From: Xanthostigma xanthostigma
Lineage: Eukaryota > Arthropoda > Insecta > Raphidioptera > Raphidiidae
Length of the DNA: 64,000 bases
NCBI GenBank assembly: GCA_963575645.1
Contig: OY754466.1
Span: 12,130,001-12,194,000, forward strand
Reading direction: 5' to 3'
Shown here: piece after piece, positions 11,041-22,860 of the stretch
How positions within the stretch are numbered: position 1 is the stretch's first letter
Layout of the letters: every line of letters begins with the position of its first letter
The notes under the pieces: generated by a model
What the model saw: the letters and a program-made list of their open reading frames with translations, nothing else
Told to the model about the DNA's origin: nothing
Databases searched by the model: none
Position numbers and translations under genes: made by a program

Positions 11041-11870
11041 AAATAAAAATTCCAGCCAACTGGGCGACGGGACCATTCCAACTTCAAAAATGTTGACATT
11101 TGATTATAATAAAGAAAATAAAATTTCTGATATCGCGTGAGGTGATGCGGGTAATGGCTAGTATTCAATATGATATTTGCTATTCGTTGCCATGGTTATC
11201 TACATACTATGTTCCACGTCATGTACAAATTAATCAAAGAATGCCTAACTATTTTATTTCTGACAGATCCATAAAACAAGAGCGGCTGATTTTTTTTATT
11301 TTCAAAATATTTCCGAAACTATAAAGTTTAGAAAAAAAATTTTTTAACAAAACTTTCTCGAAAAAATAAATAGAAAATAAAAAATAGAAATATAAGCCGT
11401 TATGAAAAGTATACCATTATTATATAAAAACACTGTTATAGCATATATATCTTCTGCGCATGCGCCGATTTTCTCCAAAAACAATATGGCTCTTCATATT
11501 TGCATACCAAACATCTTCCCAAAATTTGGTTCCAATCCGCTCATCCGTTTGACCTGTATCGTGTTCACAGACAAACAGACGCACATAGTTTTTCCAAAAA
11601 TATGTTTTTTGGATTCGGTGGACCTAAAAACGGAAAGATATTGTAAAATTTGAGAAAAGTGATTTTTGACCTAAATTAGTATCAAATCTTTGTTTCTGGG
11701 CTTGTATGCCGTGGTCCATTGATATTTCTACCAATTGTAGTTGTAGACGAAACGTTAGATAGAAATACCAATGGACCACGGCATACAAGCCCGGAAACCA
11801 AGAAGATTTGGATCAACACCGGCCGTGAAAGCCTACACACTTGGATAAACTAGTACCATTCCCCACTTGC
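11041..11870 (-). repeat. long dispersed repeat (inverted copy)
   Basis: This segment is the reverse complement of 25095-26000 over most of its length. It includes ccgctcatccgtttgacctg, gcgcatgcgccgattttctc and the ccattccccacttg end. A short piece of the same family lies at about 47930-48010. No intact protein is encoded. A small palindrome lies inside it (11693-11797). Confidence 0.7.
11693..11797. repeat. near-perfect hairpin
   Basis: Arms around ggcttgtatgccgtggtcc and its complement pair over about 45 bases. The loop contains gtagacgaaacgtta, close to the gacgaaacgtc motif of the tandem palindromes at 32.1 kb. Confidence 0.7.
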
Positions 11871-11944
11871 GTTTAAATAAAAGCGCTTTTCGTGGAGACC
11901 AATTTTGCAACGCAAGTCGATGAAAAAACGGCGACAATCTACAA

Positions 11945-11973
11945 ATTCGGGCGAAGCCGAACCGGACCGCTAG
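11945..11973 (+). mobile_element. Helitron-like 3' end fragment
   Basis: The sequence caaattcgggcgaagccgaa followed by ccggaccgctagt has the GC-rich subterminal hairpin and CTAG terminus of Helitrons. A reverse copy is at 33594-33620. Confidence 0.55.
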
Positions 11974-12211
11974 TATAATAATTATAAAAAGTGTTTTGCC
12001 AACAAATATTTATCTCGTTGAAACCTCCAAAATCCAATGAGCAATTAGTGATATAATCAGTACATTGATTCGATTTTACGTTGATAAAAATACATGCATA
12101 CACTCCACTAGTAATATGTACCTACCTTACTATACTATGTCAACAGCTGATATTTCTTGGAAGAGCAGTTTAGCGAATAATATTGTCGTGGAAAAAGACA
12201 AATTAAAATCG

Positions 12212-12219
12212 TATAAATA
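12212..12219 (+). promoter_or_regulatory. TATA box of chitinase-like C
   Basis: TATAAATA lies 56 bases before the ATG of copy C. This places a start of transcription near 12240 and a short 5' leader. Confidence 0.6.
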
Positions 12220-12267
12220 AAAGACACTTGTTTTCTCAATATTCAAATCGATCTCATCTCTTTAAAC

Positions 12268-12331
12268 ATGAAGGTATTCGTTTTTCTTTTGTTTTCGCTA
12301 ATTGCGATCACCACTCACGCTGAAGCAAAAA
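12268..12331 (+). CDS. chitinase-like C, exon 1 (signal peptide)
   Basis: The ATG at 12268 opens a 64-nt exon ending in phase 1 before gtaagt, matching copy B. It lies 3.3 kb before exon 2. Confidence 0.87.
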
Positions 12332-15300
12332 GTAAGTGAAATACAAATAGTACAGTAATTTAACACTATTATATAACAGTTCTTCTGGTTTAATTTACAA
12401 ATTCCTAGTTTTTAGTATTAATTAATGCAAATTAATTCGGGCTGACTATTAATTAAATATTTTTTGCACGACTCCCTATAAAATTGCTGCTTTACCTGCC
12501 TTTTTGAAATAAATCATAAAGTAGTAGATTATGCATCAAGTGCTGAATTATTATTTTATGACTTGAGTGACTATTAAAACTCGCTGGGCCCTCGTTTTAC
12601 CATAATGCCACACTTCGTTATAAAATAATAATTCACGCACTTGATACATAATCTACTATTTTATGTATTACTTAAAAAATAAACAAGCCAAGTTTATAAA
12701 TTAGAATTAAAAGTTTGTCATTGTAATATAAAGCAAATGGATAACGTGTTGCTAGTTTGACTAACTATTTTATTGTACATTTAATATTGAACTCAACTTA
12801 CAATTTACAGTTGGTTATATAATTTCGTGTCCCTTATATAATAGATATACAGGATTACAGGGCTGTCCATTATATTACAGTTATAAAACTGGAAAATAAG
12901 CGACTATTTCAAGCGTAATATTTTCTTCATCTCTTAACTACGTCAAAATGAATGGATTTCATCAAAATCAAGATTGCATTCTATTCTATTCTATACACTT
13001 TCTGATACGTTTTCGCATTATTTTTGATTTTTAACCGACGAAAAACAAAAACGGAGGAGGTTCTCAAGTCGACGCGTATATTTTTTTTTTTTATTTTTTT
13101 TTTTTTTTTTATTTATGTATGACCACGCATAACTTTTTACAGAGTAGTCCGATTTTGATAAATATTTTTTTGTTTGAAAGGGTATACCCCGAAGTTGGTC
13201 CCATATAAATTTGGTAAAAAAATTCCAACCCTAAGGGTAGGAAAACAGGGGATGATTGATTGTTCACTCACTGATTGTAATGTATGACCACACATAACGT
13301 TTTACAGAGTAGTCCGATTTTGATAATTATTTTTTTGGTTGAAAGGGTATACCCCGAAGTTGGTCTCATATAAATTTGGTAAAAAAATTCCAACCCTAAG
13401 GGTAGGAAAACAGGGGATGATTGATTGTTTACTCACTGAATAAAATGTATGACCACACATAACTTTTTACAGAGTAGTCCGATTTTGATAATTATTTTTT
13501 TATTGGATAGGGTATACCTCGAGGTTGGTCTCATATAAATTTGGAAAAAAAATTCCTACCCTAAGGGTGGGACAATAGGGGTGATTTATTGTTCACTCAC
13601 AGATTTTCATGCTGAGTTGTGTATTACAATTATAAATTATATAGCCACAAAAAATTATAAAATAAAAACTTTTTAACAAAAAAATTAAACCGCCGAAAAA
13701 CTGAAAAGCAAAAAATAATAAATCTTTTTATTTAACTAAGTTCTATTTAAGTAGTTGAACGTATGTGACAGTCTAGTATATCTAAGTAATTTTGAGTCGG
13801 CGTCAAACAATCAATGAACAAAGATCACTAAAAGAAATAACCAAATCAAATTAACAATGATACGTGAAATCTCCAGCGATAAACATTAACATTCTAAACA
13901 TGCGCTCTCCACACGACCACTCGCAAAGACGTGTGCCCTCAGTGTGTGCCCGTTCGGGTTGATCTGTCGCTGACATTAACTTCGTGAACTCTCAGAGATT
14001 TCCGGCGAAGGATTGTTGACGCCGACTCAAAATTACTTAGATATACTAGACTGTCACATACGTTCAACTACTTAAATAGAACTTAGTTAAATAAAAAGAT
14101 TTATTATTTTTTGCTTTTCAGTTTTTCGGCGGTTTAATTTTTTTGTTAAAAAGTTTTTTGAACCTTTCCTTTTTAACCGAACAGTATAAACCAGCATTTC
14201 TAAAGTCGGGGGAGGGGCTGGAAGAGCACGCAATATTCACAAGGGTGGCGCAGATTAATTGCAAATATCGTCGCTGTTCTGATAAAATCATGGTTTTAGA
14301 ATAAGCACTCAAACGTAATTACCAAATAATGGACATTTTATATTAACACTATTTTTCTGCTCGCTACTGTACTGTATATTTACCACATTTGTAATTATTT
14401 TCTCAGTATAGAAATTATTTACAATTTTTTTTGAAGGGGGGGCGGCAGAGGTACGATTTTTTATAAGGGAGTCTTTAGTGCACAAAGTTTGGAAACCGCT
14501 GGTGTAGACAATACGCCATTTGAGCGAATGAGAAAAAAGCTTAATCAAGCTCTTTTCGCAGTCAGATAAAAAAATAGGAAACCGAATAGGTAATACCCCG
14601 AAAATTATTCTCTACTTAAGGACGTAGTCTGGTGTTCGGGTCTTGAAAAAACGAATTTATTTTTTTTACATTTTAAGTACCTAAGTATATTATATTGAGA
14701 AAATACTGTAAAAATTTTAGACCGAAATATTAAATATTTACAAAACTATAGCATATAGTCGAGAGCAGCAACGGTCTTACGGTAAGACACTTGCCTGCTC
14801 TTACCTCTCAATTGTTATCACGTTACCCTTATACTCTCGCAGAGTAGAGCAAACAAATTAGCAGAAGAAACGGAAGGTTTACTATACACCAGGCATAACT
14901 GATTAGTGTAAATATTCATTTTTATTTTTTTGTAAGAAATCTGAAATTAAAACTTTAAACGCGTTTTTCTCAAAACTACGTTTTTCTAAGCGGCGCGGGT
15001 AATTGAAACAATTGTATACAACCGATTGCTTTCAGTTTTTCACAGGGTATTCTACACAACAATAGCTCCGTCCGGTACTAGAATTACTTAATTATAAAAA
15101 TTATTTATATTTTTTTAACCGATTTTCAACGAAAAAAATCACGATTTTCTCGTTGTTTTTTTTTCTAAAACCCGCCATTTTGTTATTTATCAATAAAAAT
15201 GTTTATTTCTAGTACGGGATAGAGCCACAAGCCTACGAAACAATAACTAATTTAATTTTTATAATTCAGTTGACTCCAAGTGACGTTATCACCCGCGCTA

Positions 15301-18300
15301 CCCACCTACCTCAATTTAAAATTGTCTACTTTAGGTTAAAAAAACAATTATAAAATGGCATAAAATTAAGCAAAAAAACATTTTTTTTTCTTAGTTTACG
15401 ATGTCAGTAAAAACATGTAACAAAATTGAAAACATCGTACATTATTTTGATATTAAAAAAAAATTCTGAAATAACGGTTGAAAACGAGCTTGAACATAGG
15501 ACTACGTCCTTAATTATCGAAGAATGTAGATTTTTTTTATTATTATAAGGCTTCGGCAGCAAGGCCATTAGCTCTAGGTATGAAATAGGTTGCTGTAAAT
15601 AACGAGGAGGATGTAGATTGTTGAATATGTTAACCCAAGATTTTATTTACAGAAAAAAAAATTGTGTGTTACTATGAAAGTTGGGTTGTGTATGAAAAAC
15701 ATTACAAAAAAGTTGAACCAGAAGATTTGGACTTAAGCCTTTGCACACATTTATTGTACTCCTTCGTTGGTGTCAAAAAAGACGGCAGTCTTCATCTTAA
15801 TGATAAATATTTGGAGTTGCCTGAAGACGGAGGATTAAGTGAGTGTTTAATAAAAAAAAAATTGAGAAGAAGTTTGACTCTGCAGGCCATTCTTGAAACT
15901 TCCCGCTATTTTCGAGTTCAAAACGCTCAGAAATATATAAAATATAGCAAGAAGTTGATTTTTTAGCTCCCTGAGCTGAAAATAAAAACTTTCTTTCTTC
16001 TTCTCCTGAAGTGATTTTTCAACATTTGAGGTTTATTGTCTTAAATTAAAGATATAAAAATAAAAAGACGCACCTAGGTAACCTCGAACACTTTATAAAA
16101 AATATTGGAAAGCTTTTTCAGTAGAGCTGACATAACACCACGAAATAATTCAGAAGGATATTGGGTGTTTGAGCTCACTTTTAAAAAATTCTCTTGTAAC
16201 ACCCCACGCGGGGACAGTTTAACGCAAAAAAAGTTATGATTCCGCGATTTTTTAAATTTTAACTGTTGAATTCATTCGACATATTTTTGAGATTTTTATT
16301 ATGGAGTCTAATATATAATTGTCAGACTTTTTATACTTGATGAAGCCCCAATACACATAATAAAATAATTTTTAATTGTAAAGCTTGTCGTTTTCAACGT
16401 AAATAAAGAAATATATGTTTATTGAAAGATAAATTTTAATGTTGGTTTTATATTTTAGATCTTTTGAAAAGATTTAACGATTTAAAAAAGAAAAATAAGG
16501 ATCTGAAGACTATGGTTTCGATTGGTGGATGGGATGAAGGATCTAAAAAGTTTTCAGCGGTAAGAAATTATTTCAAAGTAAAGCTCTACCTACTATTAAT
16601 AAAATTGTAGGCCTTTAGGTGTTTTTTTGTAGTATATTATACACTTAGAAAATTTTGTTGGTAAGAATATGAAATATACCTAAGCCGTGAATATAAACAA
16701 TAAAAATATTTTAGGCAGAAATTCTTTAACAACTAAGATTTTTTAAAATTTATGATATATCGATATAATAAAGCCAAATCTTTCCGTTTAAATATATTCC
16801 TTTTTTATCGAATAGAGATTAAATAAACCTAAGCCAATGTAAAAACTTTGTGCAGTTCCCTGTTTAAAGAAATACATTTCCGACTATAAAATATATAAAT
16901 TGATTTGAACATATAACTATCAATAAAAGAAAATCCTCCAAATTTTCAGATTGCCAATGATAAAGAAACTAGGAAAACTTTCGCAAAGAACGTAGTTGAA
17001 TTTATTGAAAAATATGGTTTCGACGGAATGGATCTCGACTGGGAATATCCAACCGCTAGGGGTGGTCAAGATTCTGACAAAAAAGCTTTCTCTAAATTAC
17101 TTAAACAATTAAGAAAGCGCTTTGATGACAAAGGATACATATTGTCGGCGGCAGTTTCAGCAGACCCAGGTCAAACAGATGATTCATACGACGTGCCAAA
17201 ATTGGACCAGTACGTTTAATCATTTCATTTAATTTTAAAAAACTGTAGGATGACAAAATTTCCGAATTTTGTGACACAGTTGTCTACTAGTCGTACATGG
17301 GAATGTCGCATTTAATGGGCACCCTTCTTACTAGAGAACTTGACGTCAACTATTTCCATTTTTAGTTGGAAAGAACTATCTCGAAAAAATTGTTTCTGTA
17401 GGGTGACCATGAACAATTTTTCCGAATTTTTTGACACAGTTGTATAGCCCTTGAATAAGTTAATAGTTTAATATTTAACGCATAGAGGTACCTTTCTTAC
17501 CAAAGTCCTCCGCGTCAAGCGTTTTTATTTTTAGTCAAAATGAGTACATTTCGACAAAATTGTTTCTGTACAATAGTCACTTTGAATTTTCCTTATTTTA
17601 TGAGGCAGCTAGATAGCCCAATAATAGGTTTAAGTCCGTGTTGTGAAAATTTAATATTTTTTGAACACTTCATACTGGCTAACTAGGGCATTTTCACGTA
17701 AAGAGTTCTTACCCAAAATTTCAAGAAGTGATTAACAATAGAGTAGTATAAGTATGCTTACATTATATCGGCTTAATTTGGGTTTTTTGACCTTAAATTA
17801 TAGAAACTATTACATTTCAACATACAATTTTTTAACATTTGCTCTATTTAAAAAAAAATGGATTTTCGAAAAGCGGCAATTTTCTTTCTCGATGCAAGAA
17901 AATCATGAAAATCCATCCACTATAACTGGATCCCGAAATAAAAAGCTAACGATACTACACTCTAAGTATGTTGACACATTCTTTAGGAGCACTAAAAGGA
18001 CTCATTTCACTCTGAATTAGAGACGGGATAATTCGAGTGAAAATTCGATTATTCGAGAGATTATACAAAATCATTCGAATGACTTTTATATTCGAAATGC
18101 ATCCAATAGGTGAAGTCATTCATTCATACTCCAACACACTTATCATTATGATATTTCATGTGAAGTAATCATTTCGAATGAATCATTCGATTGTAAAATT
18201 CATTCGAATAGCAACCTTTCGATTAAGCCTACTCTTAATTTGAGTAACAGTTGAATGTCTGTCAATAAAATCGTTGATTGTTTTGTTACAGATATTTAGA

Positions 18301-19930
18301 CTTCATCAATCTAATGACATACGACTATCGCGGCTCTGACGACGACGAGATAGGCCACAATGCACCGATGTACGCTAGCTCTACAGAAAGTAAAGATAAA
18401 CACAAACAAACGGTCAGCGAAACGGTCAAACACTGGATCAAGAGTGGCGCGTCACCGGAAAAGTTGATGCTTGGAATACCGTTTTACGGAACGTCCTTCA
18501 AACTTAAACACAAGAGTAAGACCTATCCTGGAGCTCCTTCGGATGGACCGGGAGTTGGAGACGGTACCGTCGGATTTAATGAGGTAATAAGAACAATTAA
18601 AGTAAATAATATTTCGCAGTGAAAATTCTTTAGAATGTATTTTACGTTTTCTTACTAGGCCAATAGCCGATTTCTTCATGTCATCCAGATAAAGATATCT
18701 GATAGATAACTTTTAATTCGTTTTCTTCATTTAAACCTCTAGTTGCGCAGTTGCGTATTTGTGAGATATTTATAAATTTCTGGTGTGTTTATAGTATTTT
18801 TCGTATTCAACGTTATCAGCGCAATATAAATCTAACCTAAAATATTTTTGACGTGATAACGTCTTATAAATTGATGAATCACCAATATTATAAATTGATA
18901 AAACACCGGCTGCATGTTCGAAAAAGTGTAACGTAACGTTCCTAACGTTCCGCCTGACCCTGTGCGTGCTTTTTGCTAATTTCTCGCTCAATTTAAATCA
19001 GATCGGTTTGAAACCAGTCTTAAACGAAAGAGGAGAACATTTTACATAGATTTCGTATAACAGAATTTGCCTAAACAGTTTTTTTACACAAATTTATATA
19101 GAAAAATATTTTATACTTTATATAGAAAAATAGCTGTATAAATGCAATGTTGTGTAATGCATGGCGCGACGCGGTCGGTTGTCTTTGTTTGCCGTACATG
19201 GAAATTAGAAGCAAACGTATGTCTTGTCTTAACATGAAAACAGCTGCATTTCTAATGTTTAATTCAATTTTTTGACATTAGTATATTGTGAAATGCAAAG
19301 CCTTCTAAGTTAAGTATTGGAATAACTAATTATTATTAGAACATAATACTTTGTAAGTTGCAAACGTCACTTTTGACATTTCTTATCATTCCGACACCAA
19401 GGATAAGCGGATTGAAACCAAATTTTGGGAGGTTTAGGTTATGTATTACGGAATACGTTATCACGTAAAACTATCGTCCGTAAACCGACTTTACAGACAA
19501 CCATTTTTTTAAAAATCTGTTTCATTTAGGGTCTGTGAATTTAAAGGGGCGCCAAATTCTCCTTACATCAAAGGTCTCCTCTTTGCCAGGGGCGTCAGAA
19601 CTTTTTGGCGCTACAGTGATTTTAATCATAGCGTTGCAGTATAATAAGTAGCTTTTTTCTGTACTATAGATATGTCACACTCTTAACAAAGACTGGACAC
19701 AGGTTTGGGACGACGAACAACAAGTGCCCCACGCCTATAAAGGTCACGATTGGATTGGCTACGATGATCCAAAGAGTGTCGAGATGAAGACGCAATTCGC
19801 CATTGACAACGGTCTAGGCGGAGCCATGGTTTGGGCGGTGGACACGGACGATGCCCACGGCGATTGTGGTTTGCCAGGTGGAGCGTTTCCACTTGTCAAA
19901 ACAATCAAGAAAACATTTGAAAAGGATTGA
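12268..19930 (+). CDS. chitinase-like protein C (GH18), complete
   Basis: Six exons (12268-12331, 15653-15838, 16459-16559, 16950-17209, 18292-18583, 19670-19930) join to 1164 nt, 387 aa. Residues 1-20 form a signal peptide (MKVFVFLLFS start, ending AEA). Motifs are KKIVCYYESW at the mature N-terminus, MVSIGGW (102-108), FDGMDLDWEYP (141-151) with proton donor Glu149, MTYD (212-215), IPFYGTSF, and GAMVWAVDTDD with Trp356. All catalytic positions are intact, so it is probably an active secreted chitinase. It has seven extra residues after strand 1 and a four-residue longer C-terminal exon than copy B. It is the most diverged of the three copies. There is no chitin-binding domain. Its introns carry the most transposon insertions. 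Confidence 0.92.
12508..12672. repeat. foldback repeat in intron 1 of copy C
   Basis: Arms of about 55 bp (12508-12562 and 12618-12672) are inverted copies around tagattatgcatcaagtgct and its complement. The spacer is about 55 bp. Confidence 0.65.
13113..13610 (+). repeat. three tandem 165-bp units
   Basis: Three units start atgtatgaccacgcataact or its variant, near 13116, 13280 and 13446. Each continues through gtagtccgattttgataa and gggtataccccgaagttggt. A preceding tract with ggaggaggttctcaagtcga and long T runs resembles 3' ends common in insect retroelement relics; that link is from memory. Confidence 0.75.
13664..14159. mobile_element. foldback element with 145-bp inverted arms
   Basis: Left arm 13664-13806 and right arm 14016-14159 are nearly perfect inverted copies, both including the segments accgccgaaaaactgaaaag and gtgacagtctagtatatcta or their complements. 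The 210-bp centre differs. No coding frame. It is inserted in intron 1 of copy C. Confidence 0.8.
14616..15513. mobile_element. 900-bp MITE, full copy
   Basis: The ends ttaaggacgtagtc and gactacgtccttaa are perfect terminal inverted repeats. A truncated, inverted relative lies at 43371-43883 and ends with the same gactacgtccttaag. No transposase frame. It is in intron 1 of copy C. Confidence 0.75.
15653..15838 (+). CDS. chitinase-like C, exon 2
   Basis: Acceptor atttacag and donor gtgagt; 186 nt. It encodes VCYYESW and LCTHLLYSFVG, the first two barrel strands, with an insertion of seven codons relative to copy B. Confidence 0.9.
16459..16559 (+). CDS. chitinase-like C, exon 3
   Basis: Acceptor tattttag and donor gtaaga; 101 nt. 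It encodes DLKTMVSIGGWDEGSKKF, the strand-3 GGW motif. Confidence 0.9.
16950..17209 (+). CDS. chitinase-like C, exon 4 (catalytic)
   Basis: Acceptor attttcag and donor gtacgt; 260 nt. It encodes FDGMDLDWEYP with the catalytic Glu and ILSAAVSADP. Confidence 0.92.
17240..17680 (+). repeat. diverged tandem units in intron 4 of copy C
   Basis: About two and a half units of roughly 170 bp share tttccgaattttgtgacaca, the ttcttac segment and aaaattgtttctgta. Divergence between units is high, so the tandem is old. Confidence 0.6.
18292..18583 (+). CDS. chitinase-like C, exon 5
   Basis: Acceptor tgttacag and donor gtaata; 292 nt. It encodes MTYDYRG, NAPMYASS, LMLGIPFYGTSF and YPGAPSDGPG. Confidence 0.92.
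18846..19503 (+). repeat. 650-bp dispersed element, copy 1
   Basis: This segment returns inverted at 42338-43002 with high similarity, and as a shortened version at 26571-26818. The palindrome-like motif acgtgataacgt occurs near both ends, in opposite orientation (18851-18862 and 19455-19466). No coding frame. It lies in intron 5 of copy C. Confidence 0.75.
19670..19930 (+). CDS. chitinase-like C, exon 6 and stop
   Basis: Acceptor actatag and stop TGA at 19928-19930; 261 nt. It encodes WDDEQQVPHAYKGHDWIGYD and GAMVWAVDTDD. It lacks the three-Gly run seen in copies A and B. Confidence 0.92.
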   Translation: MCHTLNKDWTQVWDDEQQVPHAYKGHDWIGYDDPKSVEMKTQFAIDNGLGGAMVWAVDTDDAHGDCGLPGGAFPLVKTIKKTFEKD

Positions 19931-20950
19931 TCAAAAATGACGTGTAACAAATATTCCCGATTGTTACCTATATATAAGTATATAGGGTGCGTTTGATTTC
20001 AATTTGACTTTGCTTGCTAATTTTCTCCATTTGAATAACAATGAATTTAGGTCATATTAAATCGTAGGCTAATATATATTTCAAAATCGAGGATGAAAGA
20101 ACACTACATAGCCTTGTAGGAAATTACTAATTCGAGATTTTGAAACTGCCCGTCAATTTTCTGTCTGATCATTAGTTGCTGAGATATCGATGGTAAAGTC
20201 AAAAGGATGCTTTTGTACTCGTAGTCGAATATCTCCTAACGTAGAGAAAAATTTAAAAAAAGAAATTAAAGCTGAATGAACAGGCTCTCAAGTACATATC
20301 ATGATTTTTGTGTAAAAAATTTTTTCCAAGCCCGTGGACCGAGGAAAAAAACGCAAAAAATTAAAAAAAAATTTTTTCGTGTTCTTTCTTAGAATTTCGC
20401 GATGACTGTCGCTCCTAAAAATTTTAAGCTAAGAAATCTGAAAACTAGACATTCAGCGCTTTAAAATGCTTTTTTTAAAACCTTGATACGACCAATTTTA
20501 ACTGAGATACAGCATTCTGAAAAATCACTAAAAATTCGAAAAATTTTTTTGTTCCCTTAATTTTTTGCAGAAATGTACACTAACTCTGAAATCTACTCAC
20601 AACATTGACAACGATTTTAAAGTTGTTATATTGAAAAAAAAAATTGTACTATTATTTAATGAAAAAAAGTAACGTTCTCATGTTTTTTTTATGAACTAAG
20701 CTTACTATTTGATATGATTCGCAATCAATGTAAATCATATGTCAGTGTAAATCAAATACCTTGTGTATTGAAGTATACATCGATATTGAATTATTGTAAA
20801 CGACATATAAAGCCGGAATTCCACGATTGATAAATTCGCAAATGCTCGTGTATTGTATAAAGGCACAATTAAATTATTTATAAAACTGTTTTCACGGCTG
20901 GTGAATTTGGCAAATATGTGTACTTACGCATTGCTTTGATTATTGCCGAG
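19931..20950. other. non-coding flank after chitinase-like C
   Basis: AT-rich sequence with no gene, tRNA or clear repeat boundary that I can support. No clean AATAAA lies within 100 bases of the stop codon; attaaa near 20057 is a candidate poly(A) signal. Confidence 0.4.
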
Positions 20951-21028
20951 TAAGGCCTAGCACACATGAAGAGCGTTCAACGCGCGTTGGCCCAACGCGC
21001 GTTGAACGCCTCTCATATAAACTAGGCC
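20951..21028. repeat. 78-nt palindromic hairpin
   Basis: The two halves are inverted around gcgttcaacgcgcgttgg and ccaacgcgcgttgaacgc, with taaggcctag and ctaggccta at the outer ends. It is probably a tiny MITE or the end of one. Confidence 0.65.
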
Positions 21029-21039
21029 TAACTTACTTG

Positions 21040-21156
21040 CAATGGCGCTTGAGGCCCGTGGCAAATTCTACTAAATGTTGTAATAATAAATGTCCCCTCC
21101 GGTTGGCGGCCCGTGGCATTTTGCCCGTCCTGCCACCCTATTGATACGCCACTGAC
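21040..21156 (-). mobile_element. fragment of the gtggcgta-type hAT MITE
   Basis: Read on the minus strand it begins cagtggcgtatcaatagggt and continues through ggcaaaatgccacgggc. This matches the start of the complete MITE at 22383-22555. The other end is unclear. Confidence 0.5.
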
Positions 21157-21352
21157 AAGTTTGTGAAGAAACATTTCCAATAAAATAAATAAATAATCGA
21201 AGTGTCAAGTTTATAATAAATTATTTGGCGTCCTTATACAATTATTTGAGGGATGTACCAGTGGCAAAAACGTTTCCACGGCGTGGCAAGTATCGACAAA
21301 TATTTGTCGAGTACATCAATCGTGATTCGTGGGATACCGGCTTTATTGCTTA

Positions 21353-21480
21353 AAGCGGTCTACACATCAACACGATCGCAAATGACATTGGCGACCAGAT
21401 TCACTTGGTACTAAAGACGTGTCCGAACGACAACGCCATCGCGATTGTGATCGCAATCGCGTAGATGTGTTCTCCGCTTA
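21353..21480. mobile_element. short MITE
   Basis: The start taaagcggtctacacatc and the end gatgtgttctccgctta are imperfect inverted repeats; the inside is built from gatcgcaa-like palindromes. It is 128 bp long. Confidence 0.55.
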
Positions 21481-22374
21481 AATAAGTACACGGTACTTGA
21501 CTTAGAAAGACACTTAATTGATATAGACAATATTTTTTTACATTGCAATGAATAAATAGATAATACGTTCTAATCTGCTTTTTTTATTATATTTGAGATT
21601 AATCGGAATGAGAAAATATTTACGTTGAAATTATAGTAAAGTCTGAGAAGATATTATTATTTATATAGTTAATATTTAAATGCCAATTTTGTATGTTTAG
21701 TACTCTAAATAAAACACTTAATTTTAACATTACGTTTTTACTTAAATTATTAGATTCCATAGGGTTATTCGGGTTAATGTCTGTAGCTGGGCCAGTAAAC
21801 GCTAATTCGTTTAATTTTGAGTAGATGTGAACACGCCGAATAAAAGTGCACTTTTTTTTATAAACTAGTCATGTTCCGAGTTTTGAATTTGAACTAGGAT
21901 CGTCTTCATTCCACTACCCAGATGGTGACCATCTTGAAAAATGGCGGCCAAAATTCAGTTTTTTGTTTTGGTTTGAAAACTGTCTCAAATAAAATGTTTC
22001 ATATACCTATATGTAAATAATTGTTAAATATAAATTTTCATCATTCATTTTTTACTAATTCCGAAACCGGATTACAAGACAGACAAAAGAAAATCTAAAA
22101 ATTATCAATCATGACTTGGTGTCATATTAAATGTCTAAAAAAGTTTTCGTATAAATAGGAGTTTATAAGGAAAAAATTCTTGAAAAAGTAATGCACAAAG
22201 TTTTTTTTTTACTTTTTTATGATTAATATTGATTTCACATACATTTTGACATTTTTTAAGCCCTGGTTTCCTAAGACAGCGGTCGTAATATGACGGTAAC
22301 GAAAAACGTGTGCATAGAAGTAAATATGCTTTTTTCAGTAGCGGTTTTTTGTGACGTTATTCGCCGCTATATTA
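21481..22374. other. no gene seen
   Basis: AT-rich DNA without a supported coding region, RNA gene or bounded repeat. Confidence 0.4.
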
Positions 22375-22382
22375 CGGTACGA

Positions 22383-22555
22383 CAGTGGCGTAACAATAGG
22401 GTGGCTGAACTGGCAAAATGCCACGGGGGCCCGAGAGGTCAGGAGTAACCTAACATTTATAAAGGTGAAACTACAACGTGAAGCTTTCTTATATTCAGGG
22501 AGGGCCCTATCCGATGAATTTGCCACTGGCCTCGGGTGGTATAGTTACAACACTG
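22383..22555. mobile_element. hAT-type MITE with perfect 8-bp duplication
   Basis: The element starts cagtggcgtaacaataggg and ends ggtatagttacaacactg. The flanking 8-mer cggtacga is identical on both sides (22375-22382 and 22556-22563), the signature of hAT insertion. It is 173 bp, non-coding. Confidence 0.85.
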
Positions 22556-22860
22556 CGGTACGAATAGTCGGTTTTAGTCAAGGAACTTGAAAAAGATTTC
22601 CAGTTGGGACAGATTTTTAGGCGTACCCATTATATTATACCGTACGCAAAAGGAAAACTGCTGTACCTCGGTGACAGAACTTCTGAGAGGTGCGCATCAT
22701 TAAAAGATACACGCTTCAATACTTTCGTTTCCTACCTTTCGTTAATAAAATACATAATATACGGATTACGCGCATGAGTAGATATTCTGTACCCGTTCAG
22801 TTTTTAAGCCATATTGTCATTGCGGTTGGGGCAAGGAACTATCTATCTATCTATATACCT

